Positions 8,823-15,345 of a stretch of 34,345 nt of DNA are shown here, one piece after another. This DNA comes from an uncultured Bacteroidota bacterium (GTDB taxonomy: Bacteria; Bacteroidota; Bacteroidia; Flavobacteriales; UA16): positions 1 to 34,345 of the forward strand of contig CACAUH010000007.1 in assembly GCA_902535565.1 (NCBI GenBank). Reading direction: 5' to 3'. The notes under the pieces are model-generated. The model was not told where the DNA came from. It saw only the letters and a list, made by a program, of their open reading frames with translations, and did no database searches. Numbering within the stretch: the first letter of the stretch is position 1; the number at the start of each line of letters is the position of its first letter. Made by a program: the position numbers and the translations under genes.

Positions 8823-8847
8823 GTGGGAGATTGTGGGGTGTTGAGGG
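8823..8847 (+). promoter_or_regulatory. Second MraZ-type operator, facing the hydrolase/engB genes
   Basis: On the plus strand GTGGG occurs at 8823-8827 and 8833-8837, with a one-mismatch copy GAGGG at 8843-8847, again with exact 10-base spacing. This is the same layout as the mraZ-facing box but in the opposite orientation, about 80 bases upstream of the hydrolase start. It suggests that MraZ also controls the divergent genes. A promoter for this direction could not be pinned down. Confidence 0.6.
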
Positions 8848-8927
8848 CCATTAACAATCGGTGGGATGGGTGTTGTCCACACAGGGAACTTCATTGACCT
8901 CCCGAGAGAACCGGAAAGGGGGGGGCG

Positions 8928-9725
8928 GTGTCTCTTTCTTTGTTTACCACGCCTATGGAACAGGATTTGATCACTTCCGGCGATTTTCGCTACGTCCAGA
9001 GTGCCGAAGAGGGCACGCCCCTCATTTTGCTGCACGGCCTTTTCGGTGCCCTCAGCAACTTCGAGCACCTTTTTTCCCATTTCGCCGGAAAAATGCGGGT
9101 CATCATCCCCATGCTCCCCTTGTATGACTTGCCATTGGCCACAACCAGTGCCAAGACACTGTGCAAGCACGTGGAGAAGTTCATTGACCACCTTGGCCTG
9201 AACAAGGTTCATCTGCTCGGCAATTCACTCGGTGGGCATGTGGGGTTGATTTACACCAAGCGCAACCCAGACCGCGTGGCGTCTTTGACCTTGACCGCGA
9301 GCAGTGGCCTCTATGAAAATGCCTTTGGCAGCAGCTTCCCGAGGCGTGAGGACAAGGAGTTCATTCGAAACAAGGTGGGGGAGACCTTTTACGACCCCAA
9401 GCACGCCGATGACGCACTGGTAGACGAGTGCTTTGCGATCGTCAATGACCGGAATCGGGTGCTGCGAATCTTGGCCATTGCCAAGAGCGCCATTCGACAC
9501 AACATGTCGAAGGACCTGCCTGCCATGTCTCAGCCCACCTGTTTGATCTGGGGGCGCAACGACACCATCACCCCACCGGAAGTGGCGAATGAGTTCAAGG
9601 CCCTACTCCCGGATGCGGACCTCCATTGGATTGACGAGTGCGGCCACGCGCCGATGATGGAGCATCCAGAGCCGTTCAACCGCATATTGTCTGATTGGTA
9701 TGAGCGTCGCGGAATACTCGGTTGA
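8928..9725 (+). CDS. Alpha/beta-fold hydrolase
   Basis: This 265-residue alpha/beta hydrolase has the oxyanion segment LLHGLFGALSNF (about 34-45), the nucleophile elbow GNSLGG (Ser100), a likely acid at Asp212 (WGRNDTITPP) and His240 (DECGHAPMMEHP), so the triad is complete. The substrate cannot be read from the sequence; the family includes esterases and C-C bond hydrolases. The GTG start at 8928 is chosen because an AAAGGGGGGG purine run lies just before it; an ATG at 8955 would shorten the protein by 9 residues. It overlaps engB by 26 bases. No signal peptide is visible. Confidence 0.85.
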   Translation: MSLSLFTTPMEQDLITSGDFRYVQSAEEGTPLILLHGLFGALSNFEHLFSHFAGKMRVIIPMLPLYDLPLATTSAKTLCKHVEKFIDHLGLNKVHLLGNSLGGHVGLIYTKRNPDRVASLTLTASSGLYENAFGSSFPRREDKEFIRNKVGETFYDPKHADDALVDECFAIVNDRNRVLRILAIAKSAIRHNMSKDLPAMSQPTCLIWGRNDTITPPEVANEFKALLPDADLHWIDECGHAPMMEHPEPFNRILSDWYERRGILG

Positions 9726-10344
9726 CGACCCCAAGTTTGTCAAGTCCAGTGCAAAGCGGCAGGAATGTCCCAAGGCGGACAGGCCTGAGTACGCCTTCAT
9801 TGGACGGTCCAATGTGGGCAAGAGCTCGTTGATCAACATGTTGACCGGTCGAAAGGCCTTGGCCAAGACCAGTTCGACCCCGGGCAAGACGCAACTCATC
9901 AATCACTTTTCGATGAGCACGGCAGGCAAGGCGTGGTATCTGGTCGACCTGCCGGGAATTGGCTATGCCAAGGTGTCCAAGAAAGACCGCTTCTCTTGGG
10001 AGCGCACATCGAGGGAGTATCTGACCAAGCGGGAAAACCTGATGTGCATCATGATGCTCCTTGACTCTCGGTTGCCACCGCAGAAGATCGACCTCGAGTT
10101 CATGGCATGGATGGCGGAAAACGGGCTGTCTTTCACCATGATTTTCACGAAAGTGGACAAGTTGACCATTGCTGATCGGGCGGCTTTTTTGCCGCGCTAC
10201 ACCGAGCGGATGCTCAAACAGTGGTCCGCCATGCCGCCACATTTCGTCACGTCTGCAGAAAAGGGAGACGGCCGGCAAGACGTACTCGGGTTTATCGCGC
10301 AGACGAACCCCATTTATCGAAAGCCTCCAGAAGAGGAGGTGTAG
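9700..10344 (+). CDS. engB: Ribosome biogenesis GTP-binding protein EngB/YsxC (YihA)
   Basis: EngB is an essential-type TRAFAC GTPase acting in late large-subunit assembly. The 214-residue protein has G1 GRSNVGKSS (35-43), the switch I threonine region KTSSTPGKTQ (56-65), G3 DLPG (83-86), G4 TKVD (150-153) and the G5-like SAEKGDG (185-191). The start lies inside the hydrolase gene (26-base overlap), implying co-translation. Its TAG stop is immediately followed by the reverse-strand stop of gldC with no base between. In E. coli, loss of YihA causes filamentation, which makes its placement beside dcw and a MraZ-like box notable. Confidence 0.95.
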   Translation: MSVAEYSVDDPKFVKSSAKRQECPKADRPEYAFIGRSNVGKSSLINMLTGRKALAKTSSTPGKTQLINHFSMSTAGKAWYLVDLPGIGYAKVSKKDRFSWERTSREYLTKRENLMCIMMLLDSRLPPQKIDLEFMAWMAENGLSFTMIFTKVDKLTIADRAAFLPRYTERMLKQWSAMPPHFVTSAEKGDGRQDVLGFIAQTNPIYRKPPEEEV

Positions 10345-10683
10345 TCAGTTGGATTTGGGGCCCACGCCGATTCGCTCGGCAAGCTCGGTCGTGAATCCGC
10401 GGATGGCACCGGCGGCCCGCTCGTCTTGGGTAGACCGTTCGAGAGCGTCGGCCAAGGTCATCATCGACTGGCACACAAAGATTTTCATTTCATCCACAGT
10501 CATGTCCTTGTCCCAGAGGTCGATGCTCAGGGCCTCGTTTCCATTCCACACGCTCAACGCAAAGGCCTTGGCCTCGGCGTTGGCGATGCCTGCATCGCTT
10601 GCGGACCAACAAATGGAGGTCGGGACCTTGTTCTCATCGGTACTGACGTTGAGTTGGATCACTGAGGTGTGAGAATCGGACAT
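10345..10683 (-). CDS. gldC: Gliding motility protein GldC
   Basis: GldC is a small protein without a signal peptide that supports gliding in Flavobacterium johnsoniae; its biochemical role is unclear. The 112-residue sequence keeps the family pattern: DENKVP (16-21), an SxWNGN segment, LSIDLWDKDMTVDEMK and the C-terminal RGFTTELAERIG. It lies 23 bases downstream of gldB on the same strand, as in F. johnsoniae where the two genes are adjacent, so they are probably co-transcribed. Its stop abuts the engB stop directly. Confidence 0.93.
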   Translation of the reverse strand: MSDSHTSVIQLNVSTDENKVPTSICWSASDAGIANAEAKAFALSVWNGNEALSIDLWDKDMTVDEMKIFVCQSMMTLADALERSTQDERAAGAIRGFTTELAERIGVGPKSN

Positions 10684-10706
10684 GCTTGCAAGTTCGCTTC
10701 TTGAGA

Positions 10707-11780
10707 TTAACTCCCCGGACTGTAAGCCTGTAAAAACGGAAGGACCTCTTGTTGGTTCATGAGGCCGGGCAAATCCAGCTCAGTCCTCCGTGCCATGAGG
10801 TCTTCAACCCAGCGCAGACCAATGAACCATCCGAGCCGATCTGGACTCTCCTGAGGAATTGCGCCGGCTTTGGTAAATGGCGCATCGGATGTCCAGCGTT
10901 GGATGTCCATCTTGTTGCGGTTGTACAAAACCGCTTCCTGACGGAGCTCTGTCCAAAGTGTCCGCTCATTTTTCACCGCCCAATTCCATTCTTCAGGGGT
11001 CCAATTCAAGAGGGCGTGAGGGGGGATGTCTGGCGCGAAGCATCGGGTGAGATACAGCACTTTGCCCCAATACAGAAGTTCTTCTGACAGCCGGCCCTGG
11101 GGGTCGTAGTGCTGGTCTTGGAAGTGCACGAGCAACCACCCCCTGAGGGCATCGCCGACCAAGTGGTCCGGCACCATTCGCTCTTGCATGTAGCGCGGGT
11201 AAATGCTGGGGGGGAGGCTTCGCACCGATGGGTGTTCTGCACCCAGGAAGAACTCACAACCAATCAAAAGCAGGTCATCGGTGGGGTAGACGCTGTAGTT
11301 GAACCCTGTAAAGGCGAGGTCGATCGCGGGCACTGGTGCATCGGGAAAGTGCGCGCGCCAGCGACCGAATGCCTCGGACAGTTGATTCAATCCAAGGTCC
11401 AGTTTCCCCGGTTTGGCCAAGATGCTGTCGATGCCCTGGACGCCGATTTGGGTGCCTTCAAAGTGGATGAAGGTGGACCACGCTGTGTCCAGCAGGGTGT
11501 GTTGAATTTGGTCTTTGGGTGGAAAAGGGCCCAGCTTAAGGATGTCCCTGATCAATGGGCCCAACGCGGGCTCGGCTTCAGATGAAATCGGGAGTGGGTC
11601 CTGATGCAAGATGGACATCCAAGTGTCGGTCACAGAGATGTCCATCGTGGCTGGCGGCACCCGGAACCGTTCGTAGTCTCCTTTTTCATGGGTGCAACCC
11701 GCAATCAGGATAAGGGCAAGCCATATGGGAAAGGCCTGGACTAGGTGCCTTTGGGTTCGTGGGGAAATGAATGGACGCAT
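10707..11780 (-). CDS. gldB: Gliding motility lipoprotein GldB
   Basis: GldB is a lipoprotein required for gliding motility in F. johnsoniae. The 357-residue protein begins with a hydrophobic signal (about 12-28) ending in a lipobox IAGC, which makes Cys29 the likely lipidated residue. The C-terminal third has the GldB-like block TKAGAIPQESPDRLGWFIGLRWVEDLM (about 309-336, split here by memory rather than alignment). The first 11 residues are basic; a later in-frame Met is not available before the signal, so this start is kept. It precedes gldC on the same strand and is divergent from the beta-barrel gene 86 bases away. Confidence 0.9.
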   Translation of the reverse strand: MRPFISPRTQRHLVQAFPIWLALILIAGCTHEKGDYERFRVPPATMDISVTDTWMSILHQDPLPISSEAEPALGPLIRDILKLGPFPPKDQIQHTLLDTAWSTFIHFEGTQIGVQGIDSILAKPGKLDLGLNQLSEAFGRWRAHFPDAPVPAIDLAFTGFNYSVYPTDDLLLIGCEFFLGAEHPSVRSLPPSIYPRYMQERMVPDHLVGDALRGWLLVHFQDQHYDPQGRLSEELLYWGKVLYLTRCFAPDIPPHALLNWTPEEWNWAVKNERTLWTELRQEAVLYNRNKMDIQRWTSDAPFTKAGAIPQESPDRLGWFIGLRWVEDLMARRTELDLPGLMNQQEVLPFLQAYSPGS

Positions 11781-11866
11781 CGCAGGTGTAAAAATGTGCA
11801 GATGTCTTCGGGTTCATTCGGATTCGGCATGCATTTTGCCGACGGAAGGACGTTCGTCAACCCAAT

Positions 11867-12751
11867 ATGCCCATGGCCATTCGCAAGACACCCACTTTTC
11901 TTCTGTTCCTCGCGGGCTTTCTGATGACCCTTAACGGGTTGGCTCAGGATAACAACGCGGTTTCACTTTCAGGTCGCACACGCTATGATGAACCCCGTTT
12001 TCGGATGGGGCTCCATTTGTTGCCTTCGATTTCATGGCTTGACGCTCGTGATGCGCATACGCTCACAGATGGATCCATTGGGAGATTCGGTTTTGGCTTC
12101 ACTGCCGACATCATGTTTGCCGACAATTATGCGATCGGAACGGGGATCAATGTGTTTCGGAATGGAGGAAAGTTCACCTCATTTGAACGCGTGACGGGCC
12201 ACCCCGTGGATGCTTCAAATGACAGTCTTGAGTTCATCGTGCAGCGCGACAGGAAGTTGACCCAGCATTGGGTGGAATTACCCGTGACGTTCAAGTTCCG
12301 GACCCGAGAGATTGGCCACATTACCTATTGGGGACAATTCGGATTGGGATTGGGATTGAACCTGCGCGCCACCGCCGACGACCATGTGTCCTACTTGTAT
12401 CGAGGAGCTGAAGTTGCCGGAGTGTCTTCTTGGATCTCCGAGGTGGAGATCAACCCGCAGGACGTGACGGATGTTCCGGTCGAAGATGAGGTTGCCTTGT
12501 TGAGGGCATCCATGATTGTGGGCCTCGGGATTGAATACAACCTCAGCGGAAAAACGGCCCTGTTGCTGGGAGCGACATTTAACAATGGCCTTTTTAACGT
12601 GGCAAACAACCGGAATTTCAGTTCGAGCTTGGAGCGGGAACACCTTGAGCCTTTGACAGTTGATGGTGTTCTGGATGGGGTGTCACCAGAGGGCTACAAC
12701 AGAAAAATGGTGGACAATGCCATCCTTTTGAGTTGTGGGTTGTTGTTCTGA
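11867..12751 (+). CDS. Outer-membrane beta-barrel protein (PorT-family-like)
   Basis: The 294-residue protein has a cleavable signal peptide (hydrophobic core about 9-22, likely cut near AQD at 26-28). Alternating hydrophobic and polar strands follow, ending in an aromatic residue (LLF), which is typical of an outer-membrane barrel. Flavobacterial databases often label such proteins PorT family. PorT/SprT is a T9SS protein, but this general label is applied broadly and no PorT-specific motif was recognised, so a T9SS role is only suggested by gldB next door. An ATG two codons downstream is an equally possible start. One base separates its stop from nadE (TGATATG), implying an operon. Confidence 0.75.
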   Translation: MPMAIRKTPTFLLFLAGFLMTLNGLAQDNNAVSLSGRTRYDEPRFRMGLHLLPSISWLDARDAHTLTDGSIGRFGFGFTADIMFADNYAIGTGINVFRNGGKFTSFERVTGHPVDASNDSLEFIVQRDRKLTQHWVELPVTFKFRTREIGHITYWGQFGLGLGLNLRATADDHVSYLYRGAEVAGVSSWISEVEINPQDVTDVPVEDEVALLRASMIVGLGIEYNLSGKTALLLGATFNNGLFNVANNRNFSSSLEREHLEPLTVDGVLDGVSPEGYNRKMVDNAILLSCGLLF

Positions 12752-12752
12752 T

Positions 12753-13574
12753 ATGGGCTTGCATTTCTCTCGCGCGATTGATGCCCCCGGCGCTGCTGAT
12801 TACATCGTCGGGTGGATGGGTGATTACTTGAAGCGGTCTGGTTTGGACGGTTGGGTTGTGGGGGTCAGTGGCGGAATTGACTCTGCAGTGGCCTCCTCCC
12901 TTGCTGCGAAAACGGGGTGTCCAACCACCTTGCTTCGGATGCCGATTCACCAGGCTGCGGATCAGGATGCGCGGGGTGCACATCACATTGCATGGCTTGA
13001 GGAACACCATGAGAATGTGTCGTCCCTCGAGGTGAATTTGACCTCGCCTTTTGACGGTTTGTCTCTGGCGCTGTCACAGGCAAGTGGCGCTCCCTTTGGC
13101 GGCTTGTCATTGGCCAATGCAAGGGCCAGGTTGCGGATGACCACACTGTATGCCGTGGCTGCAGAGCGCAGGGCATTGGTGGCAGGCACGGGGAACAAGG
13201 TGGAGGACTTCGGTGTGGGCTTCTACACCAAATACGGCGATGGAGGGGTGGACATCAGCCCCATTGCGGACCTCTTGAAAAGTGAAGTGTACGCGTTGGG
13301 TCGAGTCCTTGGCGTGAACGAGGACATCTTGAATGCGGCACCGACAGACGGGCTGTGGGGAGATGACCGCACTGATGAGGACCAGTTGGGCGCCACCTAT
13401 GACGCATTGGAATGGGCCATGCAGCAGGTTGAAGCTGGACGGACATTGGCGGACTTCCCGTCGGGTTCACGCGAAGCTGAGGTTTTGGACATTTACCTCA
13501 GACACCATGCGGCAAACCGTCACAAAATGGACCCCATTCCGGTCTGCACCATTCCAGCGCATTTGTTCAGTTGA
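12753..13574 (+). CDS. nadE: NH3-dependent NAD+ synthetase
   Basis: NadE converts deamido-NAD (NaAD) to NAD+ with ATP and ammonia, the last step of NAD synthesis. The 273-residue protein has the PP-loop SGGIDS (39-44), the GTGNKVEDFGVGFYTKYGDG block, and ISPIADLLKSEVYALG, all typical of NadE. It lacks the N-terminal nitrilase (glutaminase) domain, so it should use ammonia directly. The ATG at 12753 begins MGLHFSRAID; an upstream in-frame ATG at 12735 lies within the beta-barrel gene and adds six residues unlike the family. In other flavobacteria nadE also sits near gldB/gldC (from memory). Confidence 0.95.
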   Translation: MGLHFSRAIDAPGAADYIVGWMGDYLKRSGLDGWVVGVSGGIDSAVASSLAAKTGCPTTLLRMPIHQAADQDARGAHHIAWLEEHHENVSSLEVNLTSPFDGLSLALSQASGAPFGGLSLANARARLRMTTLYAVAAERRALVAGTGNKVEDFGVGFYTKYGDGGVDISPIADLLKSEVYALGRVLGVNEDILNAAPTDGLWGDDRTDEDQLGATYDALEWAMQQVEAGRTLADFPSGSREAEVLDIYLRHHAANRHKMDPIPVCTIPAHLFS

Positions 13575-13679
13575 CACATGGGGCTGTGCGGCCCCGACGT
13601 TGTTCCTCGGTGGATTCAGCCGTAGCAGTCGGTGAGGAATTGACCCCGGTTCTTGAAGTCTTGGAGGGTCACAAGTGCT
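13575..13679. other. Convergent spacer between nadE and the DUF6607-like gene
   Basis: This 105-base spacer holds a weak hairpin, GGGGC (13580-13584) with GCCCC (13591-13595), but no T-run follows, so it is not a convincing terminator. Short open frames exist on both strands, for example a minus-strand frame at 13672-13616 ending in GQFLTDCYG, but none can be supported as a gene. Confidence 0.3.
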
Positions 13680-14567
13680 TCATGGGTTGGAGGGATTGTC
13701 TTGGATAATGAAGGAGTTGATGATGTCTTCGGCACCGCTTTCTGGCATTTCAAAAAGCAACTCATAGAGGCGCTTTCCATTCACCTTGTTTTGAAGAGAG
13801 ATGGTGTTGTTGTTGTCATAAATGGCGTTCCAGTTGCTGCGAATGCCATTCCAGAAATCGGCGTTGGACGCCCAGTAGTCGATGGAGGGCTTGCAGTTCT
13901 CGTCGGGAATGCGGGTGTAGATGTTCCGGCCTTTTTCCTCAACGAGGATGTTTTCACCCGCTTCGAGAAATTGCACCTTTTGATTGTCCTGTTCGTGAAC
14001 CCAGCCCTCGGCTGTGATTTCATGACGGTTGAGTCGGTCCATGACGTCGTAGTCACTTCGCTTGGTGTATTCTCTGCGTGGCAGTGGGGTACGTGATGCG
14101 GCTTCCCAGAAGTGTTTTCCATCGACATGCACCCAAGTTCCAAGCCCCGAATAGCGCGGACTGTCGTCGACTTGATAGACGCTTTGGAGCCAGCACTTTT
14201 TGCCGTTCTCCTTTGACACTGGAACAAAGTTCCAGGTGCGGCCTTGCTCGTATTGCATCATGCGGTCGGGCTGATAGTCCCAATCCTGTCTCCAGTGCTT
14301 CACGACGTAATCACCCATGGTCAGGAGATGCTGCAGAACGATGTGCCCTTTGGCCACTTCGACAGGCTGCACCCATTCTGTTGCTGTCGCTGTGTAGTTG
14401 TCGCGGAAGGTGTAGTTGGTGTCGGAGGCAAAGGTCTCGGCAAACTCAAACGTGATGGCGTAGCAGCCACACATGTCGAGGATGGCATCGGAGTCAGCCT
14501 TGGATTGGGCAGACACTGCAACAGGCAATGCAATCAACCCGGCGAGGATGAAGTGAGTGAATTTCAT
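13680..14567 (-). CDS. Secreted DUF6607-family-like protein of unknown function
   Basis: The 295-residue protein has a clear signal peptide (MKFTHFILAGLIALPVAVSA, cut before Q21), so it is exported to the periplasm or outer membrane. Features recognised from memory as DUF6607-like are the CGCY cysteine pair just after the signal, a KHWRQDW segment, VDDSPRYSG, PLPRREYTKRSDYDV and NRHEITAEGWVHEQDN. The role of this family is unknown to me. An open frame runs 28 codons further upstream but lies in the DoxX-like gene; the ATG at 14567 overlaps that gene's stop by four bases (ATGA) and starts the signal peptide. A palindrome upstream of the pair may control both genes. Confidence 0.78.
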   Translation of the reverse strand: MKFTHFILAGLIALPVAVSAQSKADSDAILDMCGCYAITFEFAETFASDTNYTFRDNYTATATEWVQPVEVAKGHIVLQHLLTMGDYVVKHWRQDWDYQPDRMMQYEQGRTWNFVPVSKENGKKCWLQSVYQVDDSPRYSGLGTWVHVDGKHFWEAASRTPLPRREYTKRSDYDVMDRLNRHEITAEGWVHEQDNQKVQFLEAGENILVEEKGRNIYTRIPDENCKPSIDYWASNADFWNGIRSNWNAIYDNNNTISLQNKVNGKRLYELLFEMPESGAEDIINSFIIQDNPSNP

Positions 14568-15133
14568 GATTGGGTATTGGGGATGTAGAGCAGGTGACGC
14601 CACTTGGGCCAATAGCGAAACAGCAAAGCGGTGTTGGCCACCATCATGCAAGCGGTGAAGATGAGTTCGCCCACCTCTTCAGGTTCCAGCACTGCGTGAA
14701 ACAGGAAAACATTGAGGGTGATGGGCCAAAGGATCGCACTGCCCAGGAATTGCATTGGCCGAATCAGAAGCATTGCGGCGCCCAGCATTTCAAGCACGCC
14801 AATCAATTCCCAGAGGTAGCCTGTGGCTTTCATTCCTCTGATGTAGTCTCGGCGCTTTCGCACGTGGGGGTTGGACATCACTTTAGCACAGTTGGTCTCG
14901 GCTTCGCCATGCGCTTGGGTCGCTTCTGGTGCATTTTCTCCTTCAGTGCTTCTCGATGTTGTGACTTGCTCTGCGGTTGCATTGCTGAAATGAGGCTTGA
15001 GTTTCATCCATCCGTGCGATGCCATTGGATACGCCAAAAAGAGTGTGGCTGCCATCCAGGTCAAACGAATCAAAGCCGAAACAACGCGTGTTTTCACGAT
15101 GCAAAAAAAGCGGGCGTCTTTGAGGGCAGGCAT
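14564..15133 (-). CDS. DoxX-like integral membrane protein
   Basis: The 189-residue protein has four predicted membrane segments: about 18-40, 103-122, 130-146 and 155-173. The arrangement, with a helix-breaking YPMASHGWMKLKP segment after the first helix and an ELIGVLEMLGAAMLL second helix, is typical of DoxX/DoxD-like proteins, whose functions are mostly uncharacterised. A hydrophilic loop of about 50 residues rich in Glu, Thr and Ala (about 48-98) separates helices one and two and is longer than usual. The first ATG (15133) follows a purine run with no spacing, so a GTG at 15097 is a reasonable alternative start. It is followed by the DUF6607-like gene with a four-base overlap. Confidence 0.72.
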   Translation of the reverse strand: MPALKDARFFCIVKTRVVSALIRLTWMAATLFLAYPMASHGWMKLKPHFSNATAEQVTTSRSTEGENAPEATQAHGEAETNCAKVMSNPHVRKRRDYIRGMKATGYLWELIGVLEMLGAAMLLIRPMQFLGSAILWPITLNVFLFHAVLEPEEVGELIFTACMMVANTALLFRYWPKWRHLLYIPNTQS

Positions 15134-15148
15134 CCCCTTTTCGCGGTA

Positions 15149-15167
15149 AATTAGAATGGGTCTAAAT
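15149..15167. promoter_or_regulatory. 19-bp palindrome A (metalloregulator-like operator)
   Basis: AATTAGA-N5-TCTAAAT, with one mismatch from the symmetric form ATTTAGA-N5-TCTAAAT. It lies 16-34 bases upstream of the DoxX-like start and about 170 bases upstream of the divergent methyltransferase. A second copy with the same right arm and spacing is at 16979-16997. Size and symmetry resemble Fur- or DtxR-type operators, but the regulator is not known. Confidence 0.5.
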
Positions 15168-15249
15168 AAGTCTCATGAAATGGGTGTTTTGATCTGTGGT
15201 CGTCAGACAACATGATTTGACAGTGCCATTTTGGGTCCCTGGCTTTTTT

Positions 15250-15345
15250 GTTGGCCTGCGTGACAACATTCCGTTGAAACCTTCGGGAAGGGCTTCCCGT
15301 ATGGTGGGCAGCCGGCAACATTCCGGCCAACCACAAACATGTTGA
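15250..15345 (+). promoter_or_regulatory. Structured leader upstream of the methyltransferase
   Basis: GTTGGCC (15250-15256) can pair with GGCCAAC (15325-15331), enclosing a hairpin CGGGAA-GGGC-TTCCCG (15284-15299). An alternative hairpin is GCCGG (15311-15315) with CCGGC (15323-15327), which would break the outer stem, so two folds compete. CAACATTCCG is repeated at 15264-15273 and 15316-15325. A 14-codon upstream frame (ATG at 15301) ends in a TGA overlapping the methyltransferase start (ATGTTGA). This looks like a leader that could control translation. It matches no riboswitch class I recognise. Confidence 0.3.

Noticed and set aside
8861..8865. Single GTGGG copies at 8741-8745 and 8861-8865 as further MraZ sites
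   Set aside because: Neither has partners at 10-base spacing, which the known MraZ site requires.
13616..13672. Short minus-strand frame after the DUF6607-like gene (GTG start, 18 codons, C-ending codons)
   Set aside because: It is too short to support, the opposite strand also has an open frame, and the hairpin nearby is weak. A decayed gene tail cannot be excluded but is not shown.
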